Source: Dermatophilaceae bacterium Sec6.4 (GTDB lineage: Bacteria > Actinomycetota > Actinomycetes > Actinomycetales > Dermatophilaceae). From it: a DNA stretch of 64,000 nt. The translations under genes and the position numbers were made by a program. Every line of letters begins with the position of its first letter. Position 1 is the first letter of the stretch. The notes under the pieces were generated by a model. The model had not been told where the DNA came from. It saw nothing but the letters and a program-made list of their open reading frames with translations, and did not search any database. Location: contig CP144172.1 of assembly GCA_039636865.1 (NCBI GenBank), positions 806,001 through 870,000 of the forward strand. The letters run 5' to 3'. Of this stretch, positions 8,354 to 15,844 are shown piece after piece.

Positions 8354-8757
8354 TCACCATCGACACCACTGTCGTTTCAGAGATGATTCGCCCTGAACCG
8401 GACATGACAGTCCTGGCGTGGGCCGATGCGGTAGGAATGCTGCACACCACGGCGATCACTGTCGCTGAGGTCACTTACGGCATCGCTCGGTTGCCAGATG
8501 GCCGCCGCAGGGACCGCTCGACGATGTTGGCGGCCGCAATGTTCGCCGATTTTGGCGAGGTGATCCTGCCGTTCGACACTGACGCAGCCCATCAGTACGC
8601 GGAGGTTGTGGCTGGTCGCGAGAGGGGCGGGCGTCCTATCGCAATGGTTGACGCGCAGATCGCAGCGATCCGCGCGTCTCGAGAGGCAACACTGGCGACC
8701 CGAAACACGCGCAACTTCGACGGAACGGGCATCAGCGTCGTCGATCCATGGCAGTGA
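8350..8757 (+). CDS. PIN-domain toxin (FitB/VapC-like ribonuclease)
   Basis: 135 residues, GTG start overlapping the antitoxin stop by four bases. The four acidic residues expected for Mg-dependent PIN ribonucleases are present: D5 in ITIDTTVVSEMI, E40 in TVAEVTYG, D101 in AMVDAQIAA and D124 in RNTRNFDG. Length and the motif ATRNTRNFDGTGI place it with FitB/VapC. All catalytic positions are intact, so the pair is probably functional. Confidence 0.9.
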   Translation: MITIDTTVVSEMIRPEPDMTVLAWADAVGMLHTTAITVAEVTYGIARLPDGRRRDRSTMLAAAMFADFGEVILPFDTDAAHQYAEVVAGRERGGRPIAMVDAQIAAIRASREATLATRNTRNFDGTGISVVDPWQ

Positions 8758-8853
8758 ACCGGTAGACGACGCGTTCTGGTCACCGATCGGCATTCGGAGC
8801 AAGGCGGCTATCCGACCTGCCTTGGATGCGACCGTTGCCGCGCGGTGGTCATT

Positions 8854-9978
8854 TCAGATATCTGCGGCGGCGTGTTCGCGTAGGTACTCCCGTAGGTAGG
8901 GCAGCGCGAAGTCGACGTATCCGCGGCGGGTGGGATAAATCAGTTCGGCGGCGATCAGGCGTAGCCGGTACTGGCTGGCGTAGTTGACATCGACGTCGAG
9001 GCGTTGCTGGATGTCGGCCATCTTGGAGGGTCCCTCGTCGTGGGCCATCGCCAACAGGAACGACTTGTCGATATCGGAGGCGGCGCTGAGCGCGGGCTCA
9101 TGGATGAGGGCTCCGAGGCGGCGGCGTGCTCGTAGGACCCCGAGCCTCGCGTCCTCGGCGGTGATCTCGGGTTCAGCAGGGTGCAGCCGCCACGTTTGTG
9201 CGCCTACGAGTTGTAGCAGGAAGGGGTAGCCGGCTGCCCCGTCGACCATGACCTGCAGTGCGGTCTGCCCGATGCTTCGCCCGGCCATCTCAATGGGCTC
9301 CCGGAAGGCGCGTTCTACCTCAGAGCGTGGCACTGAGCCCAGCGTGTGGCGCTCGGCGCGGCGAAGGAAGGTCAGGACGTTGTCGTTGGTGACGTTGCTG
9401 ATGCTGGCGGCCAGACCAGCGCCGGCAAAAGCGAGTTCGCGACCTTCGCGGAATGCGTGCTGGACCGTAGTGGCAATCTCGCGCAGCTCTTCGACTTGGT
9501 TTTGGTGAATCTCATCCAGAGTGATCAGAACACCGGTGCCATGTTCGAGCAGCAGGTCGGTCAGCAGTTCGATCTGATTGCGCAGGCCAGCCTGAATGAC
9601 ATGGGTCTCGATGGTGTCCCAGGCAATGGACCCGACACTGAGGGGAGCTGTCACACCGCTCATGCGCCGATGAACGGCCCTCGGATCGAAATCGCGCAGG
9701 AGTCGGGGCAGGTGCTGCTGGGTGATTCGTGCGACGAACCCCGGCGTGGCTGTCTCGCTGATGACCAGCCATCCTCGCTCCCTCGCGCGGTCCTCGACCG
9801 CGTTGAGCATGACGGTCTTTCCAGCCCCGCGTGCCCCGGTGTACAGCGTCGCGCGTCCGGATGCCCCCGGGCCGTCTTCAAGCGCCTCGACGAAGTCGTC
9901 CAGGGCGCTATTACGACCGACCAGCAACGGTGGGCTGACTCCAAAACTTGCATGGAACGGGTTCGGCATGGGAAGCAC
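8854..9978 (-). CDS. Orc1/Cdc6-like AAA ATPase
   Basis: 374 residues. N-terminal PPLLVGRNSALDDFVEAL leads into Walker A GARGAGKT (48-55) and Walker B GVLITLDEIHQ (D155, E156). The C-terminal third contains KSFLLAMAHDEGPSKMADIQ and YRLRLIAAELIYPTRRGYVDF, which reads as a winged-helix lid. The layout resembles the widespread bacterial ATP-binding proteins of the Orc1/Cdc6 or MalT-like STAND group found in mobile regions. Start is ambiguous between M1 and M4. No effector domain is fused and both neighbours are unrelated toxin and metal genes, so function is unknown. A set of phased TTTAGAGT repeats lies directly upstream. Confidence 0.75.
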   Translation of the reverse strand: MLPMPNPFHASFGVSPPLLVGRNSALDDFVEALEDGPGASGRATLYTGARGAGKTVMLNAVEDRARERGWLVISETATPGFVARITQQHLPRLLRDFDPRAVHRRMSGVTAPLSVGSIAWDTIETHVIQAGLRNQIELLTDLLLEHGTGVLITLDEIHQNQVEELREIATTVQHAFREGRELAFAGAGLAASISNVTNDNVLTFLRRAERHTLGSVPRSEVERAFREPIEMAGRSIGQTALQVMVDGAAGYPFLLQLVGAQTWRLHPAEPEITAEDARLGVLRARRRLGALIHEPALSAASDIDKSFLLAMAHDEGPSKMADIQQRLDVDVNYASQYRLRLIAAELIYPTRRGYVDFALPYLREYLREHAAADI

Positions 9979-9991
9979 CGTAGCACTTTGT

Positions 9992-10028
9992 CTTTAGAGT
10001 CCTTTAGAGTATTTAGAGCGAGCTAGAG
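9992..10028 (-). promoter_or_regulatory. Phased TTTAGAGT repeats upstream of the AAA ATPase
   Basis: TTTAGAGT at 9993 and 10003, TTTAGAGC at 10012 and a weaker CTAGAG at 10023 recur every 9-11 bp, so they face the same side of the helix. The first copy is 15 bp upstream of the gene start. This is typical of a multi-copy operator or an iteron-like binding array; which one is not known. Confidence 0.5.
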
Positions 10029-10029
10029 T

Positions 10030-10085
10030 CGTTCACCGGGACGGGACGGGATCGGCGGACGGAACGGGCGGGGTGTCCGTCCCGT
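10030..10085. repeat. Degenerate copy of the dispersed palindromic repeat
   Basis: GTTCACCGGGACGGGACGGG is followed by ATCGGCGGACGGAACGGGCG and then GTCCGTCCCG. It shares the GTTCACCGGGACG and GGGATCGGCG blocks with other intergenic copies at 11911, 25586 and 31461. Confidence 0.4.
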
Positions 10086-10198
10086 AGACGACACCCATGT
10101 GGAACGGTCGCGGAGATGTCAGCTCCGAGCCCCGGTTTGCCGCAGTCCATCGCCGCTTCCGTTCCTTGAGTGAGACAGCCGGAGATACCTGCTTGAGT

Positions 10199-10220
10199 TC
10201 ATATTTTCATGAATACATGA
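10199..10220 (+). promoter_or_regulatory. ArsR-type operator palindrome
   Basis: A 22-bp imperfect palindrome centred on TTCATGAA, with outer TCAT and ATGA arms, lies 20 bp before the ArsR start codon. AT-rich palindromes of this type are the usual SmtB/ArsR/CmtR operators, so autoregulation released by metal is likely. Eighteen of 22 positions are symmetric by eye. Confidence 0.65.
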
Positions 10221-10239
10221 TTCTGTGTACTATCTGACC

Positions 10240-10587
10240 ATGTTGTTAGCGACGCCGACTGAGGCCCTTGCCCGCTTCGGGCACGCACTGTCGGACTCCA
10301 CGCGTACCGGGGTGTTGCTCTCGCTGCGTGATGGTCCTGCCTACCCGGCCGATCTCTCCGAGGCGCTGGGCGTATCGCGGCAAGCGTTGTCGAATCACCT
10401 TGCGTGCTTACGCGGCTGCGGACTGGTAGTCGCACGGCCCGAAGGCAGGCGGTCGCGATACGAACTGGCCGACCCGCGAATAGCACGCGTCCTGCAGGAC
10501 CTAGTGGACTTAACCCTCGTGGTTGATCCCGAATGCTGCGGTGCCGGTGACCTCGCCAACCCCCAATTGAGCGGACCCGGCGCATGA
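10240..10587 (+). CDS. ArsR/SmtB-family metal-responsive repressor
   Basis: 115 residues. Winged helix with DSTRTGVLLSLRDGPAYPADLSEALGVSRQALSNHLACLRGCGLVVARPEGRRSRYELAD; the recognition helix is SRQALSNHLACLRGCGL. A Cys at that helix (HLACLRGCG) and the C-terminal VVDPECCGAG provide thiols, as in the Cd/Pb sensor CmtR. ATG 10240 is preferred to the GTG five codons upstream because the fold begins right after it and the operator then lies at a normal distance. Its stop overlaps the transporter start by four bases. Expected to repress both genes until Cd, Pb or Zn binds. Confidence 0.88.
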   Translation: MLLATPTEALARFGHALSDSTRTGVLLSLRDGPAYPADLSEALGVSRQALSNHLACLRGCGLVVARPEGRRSRYELADPRIARVLQDLVDLTLVVDPECCGAGDLANPQLSGPGA

Positions 10588-11264
10588 CTGCCGTGTCCAC
10601 CCATCGGCTGACACCGCAACGGCGCGCGGTCCTTTCTCGACGCATCCAGATCTTCGTGATCCTCACCATCAGCTACAACGTGGTCGAGGCGGTCATCGCG
10701 CTGGCAGCTGGTGCTGCAGCCTCATCCTCAGCGCTGCTGGGCTTTGGCCTCGATTCGATCATCGAGGTCTCCTCAGCAGCCGCCGTCGCCTGGCAGTTCG
10801 CAGGTCCTGACCCAGAAGCACGCGAACAGCGCACGCTGCGCGTCATCGCGTTCTCATTCTTCGGGCTGGCAGCACTCGTCACGATCGATGCTGTACGAAG
10901 TCTGATCGGTGGCGGCGAGGCCCAACACTCACCAGTGGGCATCGTGCTGGCCGCGCTCAGCCTGCTGATCATGCCCGTACTGTCCTGGGCCCAGCGCCGC
11001 ACCGGGAGAGAGCTCAATTCGGCGACCGCCGTAGCTGATTCCAAGCAAACCCTGCTGTGCACCTACCTGTCCGCTGTCCTGCTGGTCGGCCTCCTCGTCA
11101 ACGCCTGGTTCGGCTGGTCGTGGGCAGACCCCCTCGCGGGACTAACCATCGCCGCTATCGCACTTCGAGAAGGCTGGAACGCCTGGCACGGCGACACCTG
11201 CTGCGCCACACACCCAACCCCCACGAGCGAGCCTTCAAACACCTCCTGCGACTGCTGCCCCTAA
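10584..11264 (+). CDS. Cation diffusion facilitator-like transporter lacking the cytoplasmic domain
   Basis: 226 residues with about six hydrophobic segments and the CDF signature region SSALLGFGLDSIIEVSSAAAVAWQF. The fifth-segment metal site expected as HxxxD reads AVADSKQT here, and the cytoplasmic metal-binding domain of canonical CDF proteins (about 80 residues) is absent. In its place the chain ends in a Cys-rich tail: DTCCATHPTP through CDCCP. This short type is common directly behind ArsR/CmtR regulators in actinobacteria. Likely exports a soft divalent metal from the cytoplasm. Translationally coupled to the repressor by the ATGA overlap. Confidence 0.82.
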   Translation: MTAVSTHRLTPQRRAVLSRRIQIFVILTISYNVVEAVIALAAGAAASSSALLGFGLDSIIEVSSAAAVAWQFAGPDPEAREQRTLRVIAFSFFGLAALVTIDAVRSLIGGGEAQHSPVGIVLAALSLLIMPVLSWAQRRTGRELNSATAVADSKQTLLCTYLSAVLLVGLLVNAWFGWSWADPLAGLTIAAIALREGWNAWHGDTCCATHPTPTSEPSNTSCDCCP

Positions 11265-11319
11265 CCAATCTCCATGTACCGATTGAGGATCCGCATACGG
11301 GCGCCCGAGTAGGGGGAGA

Positions 11320-11597
11320 TCAGCGTATGGCGTCGGCGTTGAGGTGGAGCTCAACGCGGTCAGTGGTCCATGTGGGCACATCGGCATGAATAAGTCTTGG
11401 TCCTCGGTCCAGATGGGGCAGCTGAGTGTCAACGCTGCAGCCAGGATCGGCCAGTCGCGGGCATCGCGTTGTTCGATGCGAGCCATGGCCTCATCACGGG
11501 CGCCTACGTAGGCCGACTCCTCGAGCGGGCGGATCAGTTGCTCGAAGTGATCCAAGACCTCAAGGGCCGGCACCGGATTTATCCCTCTTCGCGACAA
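11320..11597 (-). pseudogene. Frameshifted PIN-domain toxin
   Basis: The frame from 11597 contains EEAMARIEQRDARDWP-type sequence (visible: ARDEAMARIEQRDARDWPIL) and ALTLSCPIWTEDQDLF, the C-terminal half of a PIN nuclease. Right after DQDLF the frame is lost, but one base away it continues as HADVPTWTTDRVELHL to a TGA at 11320, the expected PIN ending. The N-terminal third with the first catalytic Asp is not recognisable upstream. So the toxin carries a frameshift and probably a 5' loss. Confidence 0.65.
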
Positions 11598-11629
11598 AAG
11601 ACTACGAGCCCACGTCCGGTCGCCATTGT

Positions 11630-11715
11630 TCAGTAGGCTCGGCGTGCGGCCTTGAAGTCAGCGACGACCTCGTCGGGAGATTCTTCGATGTAGCGCGGTT
11701 CGTTACAGCCTCAGC
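11630..11715 (-). pseudogene. Possible antitoxin C-terminal remnant
   Basis: RYIEESPDEVVADFKAARRAY ends at a TGA at 11630, immediately upstream of the broken PIN gene on the same strand, where an antitoxin would be expected. An in-frame stop precedes it and no start or DNA-binding domain is visible. Assigned mainly from position. Confidence 0.35.
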
Positions 11716-11947
11716 GGCAGGCATCGAGACAGCCCAGGAAGTTGGAGTGCATCACCGCAACGGAGATACGACCTGAGAGCGTGCTCCGGTCGTTCGCTGG
11801 TCCGTCCGATAGGCGAACGACGACCGGCGACAGCGGGCCGCAATACGAGCATCGCGCCGATGAGTCCCGAACGGGTGCTCCATACGGGACGCCGGGTGCC
11901 GTGATCGCGTCCGTAACGGGATCGGCGACCGGGACGAGGTGTCCCGC
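11716..11947. repeat. Intergenic stretch with a dispersed-repeat copy
   Basis: No gene is recognisable. At 11911-11936 the sequence CCGTAACGGGATCGGCGACC continues as GGGACG, one of the best copies of the intergenic repeat family. It stops only 12 bp before the 3' end of the vapC gene. Confidence 0.6.
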
Positions 11948-12325
11948 TCAGGACGCGGCGCCTTCGTCGCTAGCGAGTCCAAGTTGCGCGGCGACTGCCG
12001 AGAGTCGCTTGTCACGCGTCCACAGCTGGGCGTTTGTCGTGAGCATCGTTGCGGCCAGCAGGTGCACGTCGATGTATCCGATGCCTAAACCGAACAGTTG
12101 GTGACCGTCGATCAACGTGAGCACCTCGATGTCTGTCGCAGACCTCGCCTGCGGGAGGTTGCGGAGCAGACCAAGAATCTCGGTGCGCCGCGAGAGATGC
12201 CCAAGCGCGAGTTCACCGGTCACCCAGGGATGGGCGAGAACCTGCCCGACCTGCAGTATCGACGCGAGTTGCGCATCGCCGCCTCGCAGGTGGTCGATCC
12301 AGATCGAGGTGTCGACAAGGATCAC
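11948..12325 (-). CDS. vapC: VapC-type PIN toxin
   Basis: 125 residues. Catalytic acids are intact: D5 in ILVDTSIWIDHL, E39 in VTGELALG, D86 in GIGYIDVHLLAA and D105 in LWTRDKRL. Family members cleave tRNA or rRNA to stop translation. The start overlaps the antitoxin stop (ATGA on the minus strand). Complete and probably active. Confidence 0.92.
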   Translation of the reverse strand: MILVDTSIWIDHLRGGDAQLASILQVGQVLAHPWVTGELALGHLSRRTEILGLLRNLPQARSATDIEVLTLIDGHQLFGLGIGYIDVHLLAATMLTTNAQLWTRDKRLSAVAAQLGLASDEGAAS

Positions 12326-12519
12326 GCAGGCGTCGTCTGTCGACGCGGAGTTGCTGTCGCGTCCGGCTCACTGCCTGCAAGCTGCGCGAGCCGCTGAGCG
12401 CTCTCACGCTCGATCAGTGCACTCAGTGCTTGTCGGACCAGCGCGCCCTTCTCCTTAATTCCCGTCAGCCGCTGAGCTTCCAGGACAAGGTCGTCGTCCA
12501 GTGCAAGGGTGGTTCTCAT
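12322..12519 (-). CDS. vapB: VapB-type antitoxin
   Basis: 65 residues from ATG 12519: MRTTLALDDDLVLEAQRLTGIKEKGALVRQALSALI is a ribbon-helix-helix domain. GGAGGC lies eight bases upstream, which decides this start over the Met codons ten residues earlier. A symmetric operator and a TATAAT -10 box lie just upstream. It overlaps the toxin gene by four bases. Confidence 0.9.
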   Translation of the reverse strand: MRTTLALDDDLVLEAQRLTGIKEKGALVRQALSALIERESAQRLAQLAGSEPDATATPRRQTTPA

Positions 12520-12541
12520 ATCGCCTCCAGGCACGCTTGGC

Positions 12542-12588
12542 ATCATCAAATGATGATTATAGGCGTGCTTCCCCCGTTCCGGTCAGGG
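12542..12588 (-). promoter_or_regulatory. vapBC promoter and operator
   Basis: On the minus strand a TATAAT -10 box (12555-12560) follows TGACCG (12583-12588) after a spacer of about 22 bases, longer than the optimum, so the -35 is weak. A 16-bp inverted repeat, ATCATC to GATGAT around CAAATG (12542-12557), overlaps the -10 box, the expected place for VapBC autorepression. Confidence 0.55.
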
Positions 12589-12605
12589 ATCGCGTTACGG
12601 GCATC
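12575..12605 (-). repeat. Dispersed palindromic repeat copy
   Basis: The minus strand reads CCCGTAACGCGATCCCTGAC followed by CGGAACG, matching the CCGTAACGGGATCGCTGACC consensus at most positions. It overlaps the upstream part of the vapBC promoter. Confidence 0.55.
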
Positions 12606-12783
12606 CTGTCGCCACCTTCTCGGAGCATGAGTCTGCTCCGGCGGCGTGTACAGGTCGGCCTCGCTCGGGCTGATGCGTTTCATCCGAGCTCGCAAAATCG
12701 GGCACGTACTCGCCCTCCGCTGAGTGATCGCGGGGCGCCCCTGACCAGCCTGCTCGTTGATTGCCGCGCTCGTATACTGAGGG

Positions 12784-13317
12784 ATGTTCGGACGAGGCAA
12801 GCAGGGATCTGCTCATGTGACTGTCAGGGGTGAAGCCTCCCGCCGGGACACTAATGTCGAGAACCGGGATAGATTCGTAGACCGGCAGACCCGGAAAGCC
12901 ATGCAGTCTGCACCCAGCGCGCTGCGACTGGACATCGCACGAGCGGCGTTTGAGGAGGTAGTCCGAGAACTACCGATGGACAGCCCAGTGGTTCGCCAGT
13001 ACCTGAGGTACTTCACGTCTGGGGAACCGGTACCCCAAAACGATGAGTTGGAAGCAGAAGTGGGCGATGATCCACTAGAAATTGTCTCAGTGCAGTTCTG
13101 GACGCAGTGGGTACAGACCGGGTCGGATAAAGATTATCGTCGGTATCAGGCAGTAGACGCCCTCACATGGGCGGTCATGTTGGCTGACGGTGACCCCGAG
13201 GTGTCCTATCGGGCGGCTGACGAAACCGTGTATCGGACTCTGCTGACGTTCGCCGAAGATCCCGAGCGTCGAGAAGCTGTCCTATCCATTGTCCAGAAGC
13301 GACTCGGTGTCATTTGA
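12784..13317 (+). CDS. Hypothetical protein, 177 residues
   Basis: No domain recognised. The first 40 residues are basic and polar (MFGRGKQGSAHVTVRGEASR), the rest looks like a soluble helical protein with AFEEVVRELPMDSPVVRQYL and a Trp-rich centre VQFWTQWVQTGSDKDYRRYQ. It has no signal peptide or membrane segment. A TATACT -10 box ends six bases before the ATG, so the mRNA may be leaderless. Base composition is lower in GC than the neighbours, a possible sign of transfer. It stands alone between two toxin-antitoxin loci. Confidence 0.6.
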   Translation: MFGRGKQGSAHVTVRGEASRRDTNVENRDRFVDRQTRKAMQSAPSALRLDIARAAFEEVVRELPMDSPVVRQYLRYFTSGEPVPQNDELEAEVGDDPLEIVSVQFWTQWVQTGSDKDYRRYQAVDALTWAVMLADGDPEVSYRAADETVYRTLLTFAEDPERREAVLSIVQKRLGVI

Positions 13318-13403
13318 CCCCCCTCGCTCACCTCTGTTTCAGCGACCACCGACGGGATATCTTCGTCGCATGAGGATCGGCCTACCGGCTCGTTCACCCG
13401 ACG

Positions 13404-13664
13404 TCAGTAGTGGTCCCGAGCCTGCAAGACGACGATGTGGTCTTCGGTGACGTAGTACACGAGGCGGTTTGCTTCGTCGATCCTGCGTGACCACGCGCCG
13501 GCCAGCACGTGCTTGAGCGGTTCTGGTTTGCCAATGCCGATGAATGGGTCGCGAAGTACGTGGGCGATGAGTTGATTGTTGCGTTTGAGTGTTTTGCGGT
13601 CTTGGGTCTGCCAGTAGACGTAGTCCTCCCACCCATTCGGATCAAAGGCAAGCGTTCGGGTCAC
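13404..13664 (-). CDS. yoeB: YoeB/Txe-type mRNA interferase toxin
   Basis: 86 residues, normal length. RTLAFDPNGWEDYVYWQTQD, KRNNQLIAHVLRDPFIGIGKPEPLKH and AWSRRIDEANRLVYYVTEDH form the RelE/YoeB fold; the C-terminal His-Tyr of QARDHY and the RRI Arg are the expected catalytic residues. YoeB cuts mRNA in the ribosomal A site. Start overlaps the antitoxin stop by four bases. Confidence 0.94.
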   Translation of the reverse strand: MTRTLAFDPNGWEDYVYWQTQDRKTLKRNNQLIAHVLRDPFIGIGKPEPLKHVLAGAWSRRIDEANRLVYYVTEDHIVVLQARDHY

Positions 13665-13912
13665 GAGTCCAGAAGGTCGTGTTTCTCGAACTCGCCACGC
13701 CGCGCGCGTTCGATCGCCCCGAGCAGTCGTTCGGCGTTTGCAGGATTGCGCAGGAGATAGGCGGTCTCTGCCATCGCGTCGTAGTCGTCTTTGGACATGA
13801 TCACTGCGTTGCCGTGCCGGGATACGACCTCGACCGGGGTGTGGTCGTCGTTGACTTGTTGAATAAGCCCGAACAGGCCCTTGCGCGCGTCAGTTGCTGT
13901 GATTGCAGTCAT
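13661..13912 (-). CDS. yefM: YefM/Phd-type antitoxin
   Basis: 83 residues from ATG 13912. MTAITATDARKGLFGLIQQV, VEVVSRHGNAVIMSKDDYDA and METAYLL-type sequence (here MAETAYLLRNPANAERLL) are the YefM/Phd pattern: DNA-binding N terminus, toxin-binding C terminus. GAGGGG before the ATG supports this start over the Met codons 12 residues upstream, and it leaves the operator outside the gene. Confidence 0.93.
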   Translation of the reverse strand: MTAITATDARKGLFGLIQQVNDDHTPVEVVSRHGNAVIMSKDDYDAMAETAYLLRNPANAERLLGAIERARRGEFEKHDLLDS

Positions 13913-13927
13913 AACCCCTCCTACCAA

Positions 13928-13947
13928 TGGTACTAAATAGCGTACCA
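13928..13947 (-). promoter_or_regulatory. yefM operator
   Basis: TGGTAC and GTACCA flank the eight bases TAAATAGC, starting 16 bp upstream of the yefM ATG. YefM/YoeB operators in other bacteria are also built on GTAC-containing arms (known). Confidence 0.6.
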
Positions 13948-13948
13948 C

Positions 13949-14340
13949 TGGCAGTCCGTGACGCGTCTACGCCACATCGAGTACGGGCTACCCAACCCGA
14001 TCGGTCGCCAAGCGTCTGGCGACCGGTGAACGATCCACTTGCGGACGCGGTCACCTCGACCGGGTTCCGTAGAGAGCACCCGAGTGGGACGGCTCCAGCG
14101 ATCTGAGCGCCGAGCACCCATTCGTCGCTGGCCGTCGCCGGTGACCGTTCGTCCTACGAGACGACTATTCGCCGCATTGACGCAACAACTCAGCCAGTGA
14201 TCTCGCTCCCCGTTCAGGGTGCCGATACTGCGTGGGTGGTCTGCGGTGTGTCCTGCGCTGACAAGTGTCCCAGCAGCTCAAGGCCAAGAGTGTGAGTGGC
14301 ACCTACGAGGTCGACCACTTGCGTGTGCACACCTAGTACG
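13949..14340. other. 390 bp without a gene
   Basis: No open frame with codon-like composition or recognisable homology. Near 14016-14035 and 14136-14150 there are GACCGGTGAACGATCC and CCGGTGACCGTTCGTC, weak relatives of the dispersed repeat. Confidence 0.5.
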
Positions 14341-14374
14341 ACTATCTGAGATAGTAATTTGAGCAGTTGCTCAA
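14341..14374 (+). promoter_or_regulatory. Two inverted repeats upstream of a membrane protein gene
   Basis: ACTATC TGA GATAGT (14341-14355) is followed after three bases by TTGAGCA GT TGCTCAA (14359-14374). Both are perfect. They end 18 bp before the start codon at 14393, a typical operator position. Regulator unknown. Confidence 0.5.
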
Positions 14375-14392
14375 TACGATTTGGAGCTCGAC

Positions 14393-14809
14393 ATGGCCGT
14401 CATCAACACCGCTGGTACGAACCCGGCTCAACACTCATTTCGGTTGTTTATCCTCGTCGCCTTCGCTGGCGGGCTCTGGCTGATGGCGGTCCTGGGGATG
14501 TTGACGATTGGCGTGTTCATTGCGCCAGTAGCGGTCGCTGCTACGGCGTGGCTGATCTTCGACATAGTCAAGGGCCGCTGGCACCCGGCATGTGCGCTAG
14601 GTCTTATCGCTAGTCCTGCAGCTGTACCCACCTACTTTGCGTGGTTGTCCGCGGGGCATCCCGGAGTCTCCAGCGATGTCTTCAGCTCAGATGGCCTCCC
14701 AAATCCCCTGGTCTTCGCAGCTATCGCCGTAGCGCTGTGTCTTACCGCTGTCAGCGCGTTCACGCTGACAGAGGGTCGTCGACGACAGGCTGGCTTTGCA
14801 GCGAACTAA
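14393..14809 (+). CDS. Small multi-pass membrane protein, hypothetical
   Basis: 138 residues with four hydrophobic segments: FRLFILVAFAGGLWLMAVLG, IGVFIAPVAVAATAWLIFDI, ALGLIASPAAVPTYFAWL and FAAIAVALCLTAVSAFTL. A GGAG six bases before ATG 14393 supports this start over the TTG four codons upstream. No family recognised. Two perfect inverted repeats precede it, so it is probably regulated. Confidence 0.65.
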   Translation: MAVINTAGTNPAQHSFRLFILVAFAGGLWLMAVLGMLTIGVFIAPVAVAATAWLIFDIVKGRWHPACALGLIASPAAVPTYFAWLSAGHPGVSSDVFSSDGLPNPLVFAAIAVALCLTAVSAFTLTEGRRRQAGFAAN

Positions 14810-14834
14810 TCCGCCCTGTGCCGGACACCGATCC

Positions 14835-14953
14835 CGTTGCGACACGCCTGCCATTCGGGCGGCGGCTTCCAGTTCGGCGACATCAGCGCACTGAAAGGCT
14901 GGGTGCGCTTTGAGTGCCGGTGGAAACTCATCTTCCACCTCTCCCTGAATCTT
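14835..14953 (-). pseudogene. VOC/glyoxalase-like fragment
   Basis: KIQGEVEDEFPPALKAHPAF followed by QCADVAELEAAARMAGV matches the centre of VOC-superfamily proteins (typically E-x-x-F-x-P-A-x-K-A-H-P-A). Homology stops at the AGV on one side and at the KIQ on the other, so only about 40 residues remain. Confidence 0.55.
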
Positions 14954-14999
14954 TCTCTGGACAATCCGTCGACCGCACGGCAGGGGTGGGGTCTCTCAA

Positions 15000-15161
15000 A
15001 ATCCTCACAGAGGAACTCATCTGCTCGATCGGGGGAGCCCCGCCGTCACCGTTCGCCTCCCCTGTCGGCACCCAGCCCCGCATGGCGTAAAACCGAATCG
15101 CCCGCTCGTTCGCCTCGAACACCCTCATCCACGCGGTCCGATAGCCGAGATACCGAGGTGC
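15000..15161 (-). pseudogene. GNAT acetyltransferase C-terminal fragment
   Basis: After a stop codon the minus strand reads YLGYRTAWMRVFEANERAIR and FYAMRGWVPTGEANGDGGAP, the last third of a GNAT domain (the N-x-x-A-x-x-F-Y acetyl-CoA motif). The AcCoA pyrophosphate loop and N-terminal half are missing; no start codon fits. Confidence 0.7.
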
Positions 15162-15581
15162 TCAAGACCCTCATGGTGTGCTCGTCCAGACAGGCTGGTC
15201 CCCCTGGTGTGAACGGACGTCCCGAAGTGCGGGAACTCGCCGCGCCTCGTTGCTGGGAAGCCGGCAATTTGTCCAGCAGTGCATCGAGGTCCTGCTCGGC
15301 CAATGGTTGGGGCACGGCCGGCAGACTACGAGGCTACTTTCGATTTCCCCCAGAGGAGATCGTCCATCGGAATCTGACCGTTTTTTAACGAGCGCCCAGC
15401 GGTCGAAGCGCAGCTGACACGGGCGACCACGACGGCCAGATCAGCGCACCTGTCATCGTCGGCTAGACGATCCCGAGACGGCATGGTGACAACTTCGTAA
15501 CAGTCATCTGGTGTGAAGCTAATGGGGTGGCTACACCGGGTACGGTCGCTGAAAGGGTAGGGATCGAGGGCAGGGGAGCCC
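15162..15581. other. 420 bp without a recognisable gene
   Basis: The minus strand is open for long stretches but the composition is not codon-like and I find no homology. Probably the eroded 5' part of the GNAT remnant and its surroundings. Confidence 0.4.
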
Positions 15582-15794
15582 ATGGAAACAGTCATATTAG
15601 CCACGATGTCGGTGCGCGAACTCATCGCGGAGCTGTCTGAGGTGGAAGCGGATCTGCGCCGGTGGCGCCGTCCTGGTGGCGCCGATGATTCGAGCCTCGA
15701 GGTGGGCGACCTGGTGCATCGTGAGCAGATCGTGGTGCATGAACTGCGTCGCCGTACGCGATCGCACCAACCCCGATCGCACCGAACAATCTGA
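15582..15794 (+). CDS. Small hypothetical protein, 70 residues
   Basis: METVILATMSVRELIAELSE and then VEADLRRWRRPGGADDSSLE read as a short helical, charged protein; the C terminus is very basic (ELRRRTRSHQPRSHRTI). AGGGGAGC lies five bases before the ATG. No family recognised. An alternative start is the Met at residue 9. Confidence 0.45.
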   Translation: METVILATMSVRELIAELSEVEADLRRWRRPGGADDSSLEVGDLVHREQIVVHELRRRTRSHQPRSHRTI

Positions 15795-15844
15795 GGGTCC
15801 CAACCGCGCACCGACACCTGAAGGCCTGGGTTATCTCGCGCGAT

